A DNA stretch of 64,000 bases from Trifolium pratense (taxonomy: Eukaryota; Streptophyta; Magnoliopsida; Fabales; Fabaceae). The position numbers and the translations under genes were made by a program. The notes beneath the pieces were generated by a model, which saw nothing but the letters and a program-made list of their open reading frames with translations, was not told the origin of the DNA and made no database searches. Of this stretch, positions 1-10,975 are shown in pieces. The stretch is from positions 19,240,337 to 19,304,336 of the forward strand of contig NC_060064.1 of assembly GCF_020283565.1 (NCBI RefSeq), given 5' to 3'. Position 1 is the stretch's first letter. Each line of letters begins with the position of its first letter.

Positions 1-523
1 CTATGATTCTGCCATAGGCGGCTGTGATATGGCAGGATTTTGACTGGAAATCATAATATGTCATCCGCCATTGATAATGACTTTACCTCTCTTAGAGAAT
101 AATCAATACCAATCCTTATTAGCATATATAAGTCATACAAAAGGCTAATCCTTACAGGCATAAATTATAATCCCCATTAGTAGGAGCACTACTGCCTTAT
201 AGAGACTGAGCCTGAATGTGTCAATAAAAAATCTAACTTCAGTTTCCTTAGTTTTTCCAGTCCCCCCACAATTGCAGCTGCAATATCATAGTTTGAAAGG
301 TTTCTGAAACCGCATCGTAACCACAATTGCAGCCACATTTACTCACAATTTTCCGCCATATTAATGATTGTTGTATTAGTGCTTAACCACGACTGCAACT
401 TAAAACCTTATTAATTTTAAATGCATCTCGACAGTCTCTGCATTATGTTAGGCAAAAAATCATTCCTAAAAATAAATTCCCATTTCAAAATTCATATACC
501 AGACAACAGCCATAAATACATAC

Positions 524-2719
524 CATAGGGTATACCAACATAAAAGTCCCGAACTCCAGAAACATTGCTGAGATCATCATCAGGGGAGGTAAAAGTCTCC
601 ACAATTTCCTTCACATCAGGTGAATTCTCGGTAGCAGAAGAAAAATACTCTTTTCCTTCTTCAGTAATTTCCTTTGCCACAACACTCAAATCTTGTTTCG
701 CCTTATCAGCATGTATCTTCAACTGATCTGCAGTATCCTTCAAAATGACAACGGCCTTCTTAGAATACACTTCATAAGCCTCCTGAGAAACCCCTTGAAC
801 CTTCAAAGCTTGTTCCTTGAATGTATCCAAAGCCTGCTTCCACGCTTCTTGTGATTCCTCCTCTGAACCAACATCATTCCCCTTCTCCACTTCAACTTCA
901 CCATGATCCTACACAATTCACAATCCACATTAGCAAATTCGAGAAACATTGAATGATTCTAACTAACCACTATGTTCTTAATTATATAAGCAGCACCTTC
1001 TAGAAAAATAATGTGTCCCTAAATATATGTTTCATTTCAAATTACTAGATACATTCTTTTTTTATTGTTTTTAACATATACCCCTTATCAAGGCCACTAA
1101 TTTTTCTTAGAAGACAAAAATTCAGAGTTGAAATTGAATATATCTATACTATGAAGCACACACTCCAACACGGATACCGCAACATGACACTGACACGGAC
1201 ACGGCGACACCGTTAATGTAAAGAATATAAGACACTGAAACCGCTACATATTTATAAAAGATATAAATTGAAAATCAAAATATATACATGTAAATCTAAG
1301 TTTAGCAAGTTATTTCTTAAAAAAAGTTTTAAAACAAGATGTAATAATATTTTACCTTTATTTATCCATCTACTATCGAAAAAACTATAATTATTGTAAT
1401 CAAAATGCAATGTCTTCAATCCCTCATTAATCAATATTGTTCTTTCGACGCATCTTTAACTCTTGTAGATATGTAAAAAATAATTGTTTTTGGGACACTT
1501 GTCCGACACGTGTCGTGTGAGTCTCTTACACGTGTCGGACACTGATCAAAGGAGTGTCAAAGTTAAGGAAAAATTGACTTTTTTTGGACACCGGTCTGAC
1601 CTATCCGACACGTGTCGTACGAGTGTCATAGAAGTGTCGGACCCCGACACGTGTCGGACACCGCGACACACCTAATCATAGAGATGTCCGTGCTTCCTAG
1701 TATCTATATATAAAAGGATATGTTAGTAATATTCATATACAAAATGGACACATTAAATACAACAGCTTTTGAAACCAAACTGCACACGTTCACTATGGTT
1801 TGGTTATTTTGGCAGTTTGATCCCAGTTTTACCATTACCTGTGGCATCCGGTTCGTTGTCCGGTTCAGTTTCTAAAACATTGAAATACCTATTTTTCTTA
1901 ATACATCTGAAAATGGCAAAAGGAAGAGTTCTGGATTAATATCCATCCATCTATCTACTCCTTATGTTCCTTGTTATAAGCAAAAGTTCAGTAGTTTTTA
2001 GATTCACAGAACAATTGATGTATCTGGTCTATATTATATATAGACCAATGCATCAGTTATTTAATGAAGTGGATTTTTGCTTATAACATGGGACACAGGC
2101 TAAATTTCCCCAAAAAAAAAATCCATTTAACTTTTCACTACAGGTGGTTCGGGATCATTTCTGACATCCGGTGATTCCAGCCCCCTCCAGATTTAAATTG
2201 AAATTTGGTACATACTCTCTACCGGCTTAATTATAAGCAAAGCAAATATTCAAATGTATCCGGTCTATATTTAAGATTAGATACATCAGCTATTCAATAA
2301 ATCCAAATATACAATATTAGCTTATAATTAAGGCAGGAAGGAGTACATTGATTGAGAGCAATGAATGTACTGAGTTTAGCATAGAGCATAACCCCATTTG
2401 AGTAAAAATAAATAAAGTGAGTTCCTTTTGTACTTACAGAGTCATGTTGAGGAGCAGCGAAAGTGACGGTTAACGGTTTCCGTTGATTGAAAGGAATGGA
2501 GTGAAGGGAGAGTTTGAAAGTGCGGTTGTGTTTGAGTAAAGGGTGAAAGGTTGAAGAATGAGGAAGAGATAGACGAGTATTATGATGATTGAGTTTAGGG
2601 TTTAACACAGAAACTGAATCGATTGTGAAATTGATGGAGGCCATTTGAAGAGGGCGAAGGTAACGAGAATATTTTGATGAGGGTAGAAGGAAAGTGTTGA
2701 ATGAATGAGTAGGAATCAA
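524..2719 (-). CDS. FAX3: FAX3-like chloroplast fatty-acid export protein (5' part, leaves the window)
   Basis: Two coding exons are visible on the minus strand: 2719-2438 and 908-524, joined across an intron of about 1.5 kb (donor GTAAGT at 2437-2432, acceptor AG at 910-909). The frame is kept, and exon 2 ends at a GTATGT donor after the motif VRDFYVGIPYG. Later exons lie left of position 1. The start may be 2719 or, more likely, 2644 (MASINF), which gives a Ser/Asn-rich leader like a plastid transit peptide. Exon 2 encodes a long charged amphipathic helical region (KEQALKVQGVSQEAYEVYSKKA) followed by the GIPYG motif that opens the TMEM14 membrane domain in FAX proteins of the plastid envelope. 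By family knowledge these export fatty acids from plastids. The membrane domain itself is not in the window. FAX2 or another TMEM14 member is the main alternative. Confidence 0.7.
1140..1690. repeat. CACGTGTCGG-rich dispersed repeat inside the FAX3-like intron
   Basis: The segment is full of short GACAC, ACACGTGTCGG and CGACACGTGTC strings in both orientations (dense at 1170-1215 and 1495-1670) separated by AT-rich sequence. A related copy lies at 58795-58930. Open frames here are low-complexity by-products. It is a dispersed plant repeat whose family I cannot name. CACGTG is also a G-box core, but density alone does not make this an enhancer. Confidence 0.6.
1954..2102. mobile_element. Foldback MITE
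   Basis: Inverted ends share TTATAAGCAAAA at the left (1974-1985) and its complement near 2073-2084. The outer ends (TACTCCTTATGTTCCT and its diverged partner) pair imperfectly. The interior holds a small palindrome, GGTCTATATTATATATAGACC. The size of about 150 bp and foldback form suggest a MITE. The exact ends and target duplication are not resolved. Confidence 0.55.
2210..2346. mobile_element. Second foldback MITE, related to the one at 1954
   Basis: Inverted ends share CTTAATTATAAGC on both sides (near 2226-2238 and 2320-2332), with outer ends like TACTCCTTCCTGCC. The interior shares the motif GTATC[C/T]GGTCTATAT with the neighbouring element, so the two look like relatives inserted in the same intron. 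Confidence 0.5.
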
Positions 2720-2866
2720 AGTAAGAAGAAATAATCAAAAGAAAAAGGGTTTATGAAATGAAATGAAATAATGTGATTTTATTTTATATATATATGATAT
2801 GATGAAAGGACTAGGTTGTTCCGAAAATTCAGAGCAGGTTTGGAATAATCGGTGTCTTTGTCACGT

Positions 2867-2900
2867 GTTGCTGTTGCTGTTGCTGTTGCTGTTATTGTTG
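2867..2900. repeat. GCTGTT microsatellite upstream of the FAX3-like gene
   Basis: Five to six tandem GCTGTT units with a final imperfect unit lie about 150-180 bp upstream of the likely transcription start of the minus-strand gene. A poly-T run follows at 2908-2920. Confidence 0.7.
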
Positions 2901-2944
2901 GTATCTTTTTTTTTTTTTTAAGTACCGTATCACTAAATTCACAA

Positions 2945-3485
2945 AGATTATGATTTTAATTAAAAATTGCAAAATATCGTTTTCGATACGTATTTGATAT
3001 TTATATTTATTCGATATTTTTTGATACACGTATCGGAGAAGCATCGACAATTAATGTTCTTTGATAATTGAAACGTCAGAGAGGAGACGGATACATTTCG
3101 TATTTTCTCTTAAGTATTGAATGTTAGAGTATGATGTTATCAACTATGTCTTTATTAGTTTTTTTCCTTGTCATGACTTGAACTATGGACCACCAACTCC
3201 TTAACTCTTAGCTCAACTAACTTGACCAGTTAAGCTACCCATCCCACCCCCTCCTTTTGGGTAGTACTTAACTTAATATATGTAATTGTTACTTGTTTTC
3301 TTATTTTGAGTAAGTTGAATGTTAATTTTTATCATTATCGATTTTAGTTATGTTTATATATTGTGCATTTATATATTTAATTTTAAATTTAATTTTTAAA
3401 TAATGTATCCCAGACGTATCGTATCGGGAATTTTGAAATTTTTTCCGTATCGGTGTCGTATCGTATCGGTATCGTATCACATATC
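2945..3485. repeat. GATACG/TATCGTATCGG-rich dispersed repeat
   Basis: Repeated strings such as CGATACGTAT, TATCGTATCGG and GGTATCGTATCAC occur at 2985-3030 and 3415-3485 around an AT-rich core. Similar GATACG-type strings appear at 57040-57130 inside the EF-P gene. No coding potential is visible. Confidence 0.45.
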
Positions 3486-3489
3486 ATGG

Positions 3490-4811
3490 CTTCATAGGTT
3501 TTAATACGAAATAACGATTGTTTTCTTTTTGATAAAAATTAAAACAATATTCATGACAAAAAAAAACAATATAAAAATTAAATTACCCCTGACGTGGATT
3601 CTGAATGTTAGTGACGAATTTTAAAATTTCAGGAGGGTATTTGACAAATTTTAAAATTTCAGAGGGGTATTTGACAGTTTACTCAAATATAAAAATTATA
3701 AATTTTTATGAGAGATGTTCTTATAATACAAAAAACCATTCAAAAATATAAAAATATACAAGAGTTTGATTAAAAGTATGAATTAAAAGTTGTGATAAAT
3801 AATATTTGAGAGATCAAAAGTTGTTGAAGAATTTTATGGGAATTAAAAATAAAACTCATATTTACAGGACAAAAACTTATTTAAGCTATTTTTTTTATAA
3901 TATATATAGATATATTTTTTCTTCTTATAAAAAGAAAAGATTTTTTTTTGAGCAACTATATGTCATTGTACTACATAACCGGTTATGAGATCGCAATTGT
4001 TTTTAAGCCTCAACTTTACTCAAGACAAATAATGAAAATGCAGTACCAAATTCGATCTATGACTATAAGTACTCATATAAAGTAGACAGCTGAAGGAGTT
4101 ATAGAGCAAGAAACGGATTTATTCGACTAGTAACTATCTTCATTGTTCGTTAGTACATGATAGTACTAGATCCTTTGGTTCATTCCTAAAGCAAAGAACC
4201 ACCAATTAAATGATAACTAAATTACCTTCAGAGGTTTAGAATTTATCCTCTCTGGACCTGAGATCTGGATGATAAGATGATGGAAGTCGTTGTGATAAGA
4301 CTTGACTGATAATATAGTTGTTGTAGCTGATGATGGTACCCGTTGTGAAGGAGGTCACGGGTGGTACCTATACACAATGATCTTCTTTAGACCTGAGATT
4401 TGATAAGACGGTGGAAGTCATTGTGATAGGACTTTGGCTGGTGATATAGTTAATTTTAAAGTATGATTGTACTCGTTGTGAAAAGGGAGATGATCACCTA
4501 TAATCTAGTATGTGTTGTTACTTAACAGTCGAGTAACCTAGTCCAGTACGTGGTTGACCCTTTGGCCCAGTCTGAAACAAAATTGATTTTGATATGTTTG
4601 ATTTGTCTAAAATAGAATTGATTTTGTCTTCAGAATTTATTCTACTTGAAGTTAGAAATTGTAACTTTTTATTCTAGAATAAATTTTTGTACGCAAATTT
4701 AATTTTCAACTCACTTTTACTTGTATTTGAACATAAATCATTTTATCTTCAACTTCATTTTAACCAAAATCAATTTTTTCCACCATAAAATCATACACTT
4801 AATACAATTCT
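3490..4811. other. Gene-less spacer
   Basis: AT-rich sequence without a supported gene. It contains two copies of a short direct repeat (GGTATTTGACA[A/G]TTT near 3637 and 3667) and two similar stretches of about 90 bp (near 4250-4345 and 4380-4470, both with GACCTGAGAT and GATGGAAGTC-like strings), which suggests an old local duplication. Confidence 0.5.
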
Positions 4812-5537
4812 ATGATGTCCGCTCTAATCAAACAAGCGGAAAGAAATGGTACTCTACATGGGATAAAGGTATGTAAAAGGGCTCCATCCATATGTCATTT
4901 ACTCTTTGCCGATGATGATAGTTTTTTATTCTTTAGAGCAAATGAGCCTAAAACTAATGCTCTAAAAGGAATTCTAGATACTTATGCCAATGCTTTAGGT
5001 CAAATGATTAACATGACGAAGTCAGAAATATTTTTTAGTAGAAATGTTATATCTAATATTTTACGGCTGAATGAATGTTTTGGTATCGGAAAATATCTAG
5101 GTCTTTCATCCATGATTGGGAGAAGTAAGAAAGTCATATTCCACTATATAAAAGATAGAATTTGGAAGAGAATTTCTAGTTGGAGTAGTAAGAAAGTCAT
5201 ATTCCACTATATAAATGTTGTCACAAGCAGAGACGAAAATCATGATAAAATCAGTTGCCCAGGCTATTCCTTCATGTTGCATGGGAGTTTTTCTTCTTCC
5301 AACATCTATAGAAGAAGAAATATAGAAAAGATGCTAAACTCCTTTTGGTGGGGTGCGAAAGGTGAAAATCAGAAGGGTATTAGATGGATGAGTTGGGATA
5401 GACTTACTGTGAGGAAAGAATGGGGTGGCAGGGGATTTCGGAGCATTCACTGCTTTAATTTAGCAATGTTTGGGGAAGCAAGGTTGAGATTTCTTAACCA
5501 ATCCAGATGTTTTGGTGTCAAGAATATTCAAAGCTAA
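4812..5537 (+). pseudogene. LINE reverse transcriptase fragment
   Basis: The translation matches the C-terminal half of plant non-LTR (LINE) reverse transcriptase: the catalytic motif FADD followed by SFLFFRA, then YLGLSSMIGRSKK, IEKMLNSFWWG and a GGRGFR...FNLAMFG tail. It begins abruptly upstream of the catalytic motif and lacks the 5' half, the endonuclease and the 3' tail. Damage is clear: the catalytic motif has one extra Asp codon (FADDD), and a 29-bp segment at 5124-5152 recurs at 5187-5215, displacing the family sequence. The canonical continuation (IKSVAQAIPS) is still readable near 5217-5305 but in another frame. The open frame is therefore a remnant, not a gene. Confidence 0.85.
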
Positions 5538-6490
5538 ATACTTTTTGAATGAGAATTTTTTACGATCGTCCTTGAGACATAGATACCGTTTGACCTAATT
5601 TTTTTTAGGTGTATAAGCTCTTTTAACCATAAATCTTACATTTTTTATAAAAAAAAAAAAAGAAGTTAAAAGCTGTTGTTTTTTTAATTATAATAGGGTT
5701 TAAAGATATGTTTGATAATATATTACTATAATTTTTCAAACAAAAATTAGTACTGTAATAGATTAGAATGATCAAAAGCAAGAAAGTTTTAAAGTGGTTT
5801 AATGAATTTGGAGCCAATCTCTGATATAAACAACAAGTGAAGTGGTGATTAAAGGGAGTAAAAGAGTCTATATATACTATTCAAATTTAACCAAGCTATT
5901 TAAATTTGAAAATTAGAGAATCTATTTCATAATTGATCACAACGAGCTTAATAAGAAATGAATGACAAATGCAAAGTGACAGTGCCCATAAAAGACAATA
6001 ATCCTTCTACCGGCGGCAAAATTTGAATAGCCAAACATAAAGAAAACAGAGTGGCAGTCACACAGTTCACAATTCACAAGTTGAAACACAAAAATCAGCT
6101 GTGCCCAAATTCGCTTTAGTGCCCAAACTCTCACCAAACATAAGGAATGATCTACCTAATGCTATGTTGCAATTGTGCAACAGTGCATAACATGCAAAAA
6201 AGAAGAAAAAAAATGTGCAGGCGCCGCACAGTGAAAAACAGAACATACAGAACATAGAGCTACATACAAAGAGGAAGAAGAAATTTGTGTGAATTTTTTT
6301 TTACCACAACAAGTATATGCATCTTTCTTTCCTTTCACTTTCCTCCCTTAATTCGCCAAGGAAAGATAATGAATTATTAATAAACCATGTCTCGCATCCT
6401 TTACAAGTAGGATTTTAAAGCTCAAATAGACATACAGATGCAAGCTTAATCTTGAGATTTGCACAGGGAAAATGGAAAGCAATCTTTGCT
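5538..6490. other. Spacer and probable 3' UTR of the minus-strand gene
   Basis: No supported gene. 6260-6490 probably contains the 3' untranslated region of the 228-residue protein gene. Short open frames on both strands here are low-complexity. Confidence 0.4.
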
Positions 6491-7416
6491 TCACAAAGGG
6501 AACGAGATGATGGCTTCAACCTCTGCCTGCAACCACTTATGAAATTCCAATGACGAATTTCTTAGAACCTGTAGATTTCAGTAGAGAACATGAGAGAAAC
6601 CAAATATAAAAGCATAAAACATTCAATTCAGTGGTAAAGTTGCACTCGATGCAATAAAACGCATAAAAAATGCTCAAAAGTATATTATAACACTTCTAAC
6701 ATAATAAATCACACACAATATAATGTGATTTATTATGTTAGAACACCATAGTCATTTTCTTTATATAATGATAACAATGCATCGGTATGGCCTATCAAGA
6801 AAAACCTTGTCGGGGCTAGGAGAACTTAAAAGATTTTCTTCGACCCCTTCTGTGAAGGATTAAAGGTGTCATACATCACCAACATGAAGAACATCATAGC
6901 TAGTTTTGTAAGCAAAACCTTGTCAGGGTTAAGAGAACTTAAAAGGTTTTCTTCGACCACTTTTGTTAAGGACTAAAGGCGTGGCTTTCCTTATAACCCA
7001 TTCATACAATCTCATATTAATCATTTTGTCTTAAGAAATAGTTAATTACTCGTCTTGCCCATAAATATCATTAGATAGACGCAAAAAAAAATTCAAATTT
7101 TAAACGACTCAGAGAGGTAAAATGCCCATGACACAGGCCTTCTGAAACCCCATTTGTGATTAATTACCATCTAAACAAGGTTTTAAAAAATGGTACGTTA
7201 CCGAGAAAACGGCAGAGTAAAAAACAGTATCAGCAGCCACCGTAACCATTTTTCCCCATTTTTATACAGTGAAAAAAAGTAACATTGATACGCCATTACA
7301 GTCGCGACAAAATGCAAATGGACAGAGAATTCCATTTTTTTTCAATTGAGATGGTCTCCTTTTAGCTCTTTCCCTAGTTCAAAAATTCATATCTATCTCT
7401 TAATTTAAGTTATTAT

Positions 7417-7507
<91 letters not shown>

Positions 7508-8420
7508 GTAGTACAAGATCTATGTGCTGTTGTGATTAATTCACACCGCGACAACTGCAACCTTAAAGCGACAATTATTTATAACCTTGCATCTATACTC
7601 CTAAACACTAAAGACAAAATCCAACATCCTAACAGTAACATCTAAATTCATCCACAACCAAAGCACATAGCATGTGAGTAATAATAGTATACAAAATAAA
7701 AACTCAAAATTGAAAGAAATAAAAACTACTGAATGAATACCAATAAAAACTACTCAAAATCGAACAAAATGAATTGCATTGACAAAAATGTAAAATTAGG
7801 TACCTGGTATAAATATTCCCAGCATTGAGATTGCGATGAAGAATCCTACCAGGGTTGGTACTAACAGCACCATCAATCAAATCCTTCAAACCCTTATTCA
7901 CTGCATCATCTTCAACAGGCACAGCATCAGAACGCTCAACAGGCACAATTCTTTGAAAGTAATTCCCATAAATATACTCAGGAGCAAACCCATGTTCATC
8001 AGTATACCCCATAATATGTCCATGCCATTCCCACACAACATACTCCCCTTCTTCTTCCTCATGACACCCAACACAAATATTGCTTTCGCGAAGTGAAATT
8101 GCTTCACCGGAATTTGGTTTCAGAGTATCTCCTTTTCCAGTGAGGATTAATTTGATGATTTCAGCTTCAAGCTTAGATTCTTCTTTGTAGATTGCTTGTT
8201 TTGCGTCTTGGTAAGCACCGGGTTGGTTTTCTTCGTCGTCGTCATCATCTTCTTCTTCGCTGAAAAGGAAATCGTCGTAGGATTTATCGAAGAGAGGTTT
8301 GTTGTCTGGACCACGAAGTTGAAGTCTGTCCATTAGGGTTTCGAGGAAGTAGTTGTCGAGGGTGGTGGTGGCGGCAGTGGTGGTGGTGGAAGAAGAGTTG
8401 TTGTTTGGAGATGCGCTCAT
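6491..8420 (-). CDS. Unrecognised conserved-looking plant protein, 228 aa, two exons
   Basis: Exon 1 is 8420-7804 and exon 2 is 6560-6491. The intron runs 7803-6561 with donor GTACCT and acceptor TTCTAAG. The join keeps frame and gives a short helical C-terminus (NSSLEFHKWLQAEVEAII) before the stop, which supports the model. Residues 1-20 are a Ser/Thr/Asn-rich leader. Residues 54-65 are an acidic run of Glu and Asp. Residues 66-95 look helical. C116 and C119 with H120 form a CVGCH motif, followed by an EYVVWEWHGHIM segment and the aromatic string FAPEYIYGNYF. There is no signal peptide or membrane segment, so a soluble cytosolic or nuclear protein is likely. I cannot assign a family or function. 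The Cys pair could bind a metal but lacks a visible second pair. Confidence 0.75.
6694..6743. repeat. Perfect 20-bp inverted repeat (hairpin) in the intron
   Basis: The arms at 6694-6713 (TTCTAACATAATAAATCACA) and 6724-6743 are exact reverse complements with a 10-base loop. It lies in the intron of the 228-aa protein gene and could fold in the pre-mRNA or be the core of a small foldback element. Confidence 0.8.
6797..6980. repeat. Two direct copies of a 70-bp repeat
   Basis: Copies at about 6802-6870 and 6907-6980 share AAAACCTTGTC[G/A]GGG, GAGAACTTAAAAG and TTTTCTTCGACC, with the ends AGGATTAAAGG and AGGACTAAAGG. Both lie in the intron of the 228-aa protein gene. Confidence 0.7.
7416..7504. 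repeat. Compound (AC)n(AT)n microsatellite
   Basis: About 11 AC units are followed by more than 30 uninterrupted AT units. It is intronic and probably highly polymorphic. Confidence 0.95.
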
Positions 8421-8586
8421 GGTGTTTGATGTTTGTTCTGAATGAAAATGAACGAGAAAAGGGATAGGCAGGGTTTTACGTGATGGAAATGTTTCTTCTC
8501 AACAAAATTAAATGGAACAGGCTTGGGATTCAAATCATTCAATATATTACTTTCTTTTATACTGCTTTTTCTAACATAAACAAATA

Positions 8587-8887
8587 CTCCCTCCGTCCCA
8601 AATTATAAGGGAAAATAAAAAAATCACACTTATTAAGAAAAAGTAAAACATGAGAATTTGAAGTATGATTTTGTGGGTTTTCCTTGGAATAAGTTGCATA
8701 GAAAGATGTAAAAATAATTTTTATTGGTTGTTGTTTATTGAGAAAATGAGAGAGAGAAGAAATTAAATGCAATTTGCATTTAATTTTATGAAAATAAGAA
8801 AAAAACATTCTTAAAAATGATTTTTTCTCTTATAATTTGGGACAAAAAAAATGGCATTTTTTCCCTTATAATTTGGGACGGAGGGAG
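8587..8887. mobile_element. Stowaway-type MITE
   Basis: The terminal inverted repeat starts CTCCCTCCGTCCCAAATTAT at the left and ends with its exact complement (ATAATTTGGGACGGAGGGAG) at the right. A TA dinucleotide lies on each side (8585-8586 and 8888-8889). This TIR and TA target define Stowaway MITEs mobilised by Tc1/mariner transposase. It has no coding capacity and sits about 170 bp upstream of the 228-aa protein gene start. Confidence 0.92.
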
Positions 8888-9109
8888 TAGTTAATTTGGT
8901 GCACCATACACAAGTTTGGAATAATATTATTGATGGTAGAACATGCAATATACTAGATAAGATACTTTTTGACAAAAATATCTTTAGTTTTTTTTTTTTT
9001 TTTTTTTTTTTTTTGATAAGCAAAAAAATATCTTTAGTTAAATGAAAAGAAATTATGGATTATTATTTCTCTGTTTTAATAATTGAAGGTAGTTTTGGAA
9101 AAATAATAT

Positions 9110-9266
9110 GGATTCTCTCAAGTGTGATTTACACTTGAGAGAATAAAGTGTAATCTAACACCATCTAAATTCATTTTCTCTAAATTTTTATATGCTTCTC
9201 TCTCTTGATCAATGGTAACAAACCACACTTTATTCTCTCAAGTGTAAATTACACTTGAGAGAATCC
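9110..9266. mobile_element. Small foldback element with palindromic arms
   Basis: The left arm (9110-9153) and right arm (9225-9266) are inverted copies with about one mismatch in 43 bp. Each arm is itself a palindrome (TTCTCTCAAGTGT...ACACTTGAGAGAA). No clear target duplication is seen. Confidence 0.75.
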
Positions 9267-9380
9267 ATTCCCACATATTATTTGATAAATTTAATGCAAA
9301 AGTTATTTTTCTTAATACTTATGCATATGCATATGTGGATGAATTCTTATATTTGGGACAAATAAAGTATTTTTTTTTGC

Positions 9381-9715
9381 TTAACTACACATTTGATCCT
9401 TTACGTTTATTTTAGATTTTAATTTGGTTTTTTACGTTTAAAACGTATTAATTTGGTTTCTTACGTTTTTACTTTTTGCATTAGTTAGTTTTTTCTGTCA
9501 GTTTTGTCACATGTGACAACTGGTTTGCATATATGGACAGATAGTCAGATACGTGGACACTTGGATACACTGACACGTGTATAGTTCAGACGGTGTTAGT
9601 GACAAAATTAACGGAAATGACTAAATTGAAACATATTGAAAACGTAAGGGATCGGATTAATACTTTTTAAACGTAAGAGACCAAATTGAAACCTAAAACG
9701 TAAGAGTGTAGTTAA
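9381..9715. mobile_element. Foldback MITE with ACGTTT-rich arms
   Basis: The left end CTTAACTACAC pairs with GTGTAGTTAAG at the right. Subterminal ACGTTTAAAACGT and TTTGGT[C/T]TCTTACGT strings on one side match ACGTAAGAGACCAAATTGAA on the other. A poly-T run on both sides hides the target duplication. The central part includes ACACGTGT. No open frame is visible. Confidence 0.7.
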
Positions 9716-9988
9716 GTTTTTTTTTTTTTTGCAATAGAAAGGGAGTTAAGCTTCTTTTTTTTTTCATCTCATTTATATATAGTACGCACGTAATTTTATT
9801 TTTATTTTGACAAAATCAAACGTGGATGTAATTCTTTTTTATTAAGAAATGTAAATTAATTATATTTTGACCAAGAGTTAAATCTATCTACTACAGTCTC
9901 AAGATAATAAATTATTAATAAAATTAACCTCATCTAAATTTTCTGTTCTACTTGTAGTCTTACATAAATCCGCCGAATTTGTTTACAA

Positions 9989-10118
9989 GTTCTAGTTCAA
10001 CTGATAAAAATGTTAAAATTGTTAAGTTGGATGTCATGATTGAAGTTCGAATCCCGGTTTACTAACTTGTGTTTATGAGTTTATAATGACTTTACCATTT
10101 CGTTTATCAACCAAAAAA
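9989..10118 (+). mobile_element. SINE-like tRNA-derived retroposon
   Basis: A tRNA-like A-box region (CTAGTTCAACTGATAAAAAT) is followed by a B-box-like AAGTTCGAATCCCGG and an A-rich end (CAACCAAAAAA). Its size of about 130 bp and order fit a plant SINE. It is not a tRNA gene because no cloverleaf is possible around the boxes. Confidence 0.55.
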
Positions 10119-10284
10119 CAATCTGCTTAATTTTACATGCAATTATTCGTACATGTGTTATATTCATAATTATTGACATTTTTGTGGATTGTGGGTCAAA
10201 TTATCATCTTTAATTTGCAATTTTAATACCTATTATTTTTTTTAACGATTTTGACTCTTATACTTTTACTCTTTCTTTTTTTGG

Positions 10285-10515
10285 ATACAAAAGGGGCCAA
10301 AGCCCAAAAAAAAAGTAACTATAGAGAGATGACTCTAGGGGTAGTTATCCCCATAACATCAGCTAACAACAATGAGCTCAGACTCACAGAACATTGTTCA
10401 TACACACGCATCCCCGGCTCATGATCACACCCCAAATTAGCAAGAGCATCAGCACAAGCATTTGATTCACGATAAGAGTGACAAATCTTAACTTCTCAAT
10501 CCATACCAAGTAACC
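10285..10515 (-). pseudogene. LINE 3' end with RNase H C-terminus
   Basis: The minus-strand translation upstream of the stop at 10321-10319 reads ICHSYRESNACADALANLG, the usual C-terminal RNase H signature of plant LINE polyproteins, followed by a short tail ending RVISL. A one- or two-base indel just upstream breaks the frame (the EVK before ICH is in frame but the Trp before it is not). After the stop, the 3' UTR ends in TTTGTATCC and an A-run, as in plant LINEs. It is a severely 5'-truncated copy. Confidence 0.85.
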
Positions 10516-10867
10516 GTCTAATTTCTTGATTATATAAAATAAAAAGAATGGAAATGAAGTCACTTAACCCTAATTTTTTGGCCTAATTTTCCTCCAAATC
10601 TTACTAAAGCTCCCTTTAATGAAAAAAATATATATAAAAAATGGTATTGGGCCTCAAAAAGGGCCCAAACAAGTTTTGCACCATTTTTTTTTTCCATTTG
10701 CTAAATACTAATGCTCATTGAATGCTAGAAAACATTAGTATCATTATTTTGGCGGCTCAATTTTTTCTGGTTTACTTCTATTCTTTTCTTTGACAGATGA
10801 GTTCTTGGGTGGGTGATCCGAAAGAGGTTCAATTGAGTAAAAAAGTAAGCAAATCAACATTTGCTCC

Positions 10868-10963
10868 CGAAAAGTCACTAAATTTAGTCTAGTGGTAAGG
10901 GGTTTGGGTAGTACGCTATAGGTCTTGGATTCGATCCCAATCATTATAAATCAAAAAAAAAAA
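10868..10963 (+). mobile_element. SINE with exact 12-bp target duplication
   Basis: A tRNA-like A box (TTAGTCTAGTGGTAAGGGG) and B box (GGATTCGATCCC at 10927-10938) are followed by an A-run. The body is flanked by the exact direct repeat AACATTTGCTCC at 10856-10867 and 10964-10975, the mark of LINE-assisted retroposition. Confidence 0.88.
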
Positions 10964-10975
10964 AACATTTGCTCC

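Noticed and set aside
7416..7504. Long alternating AC/AT tract as a regulatory or origin site
   Set aside because: A plain microsatellite in an intron explains it.
10878..10940. Possible tRNA gene (A and B boxes)
   Set aside because: No acceptor or anticodon stems; the poly-A tail and 12-bp target duplication show it is a SINE. The same reasoning applies to 22878, 45395 and 53693.
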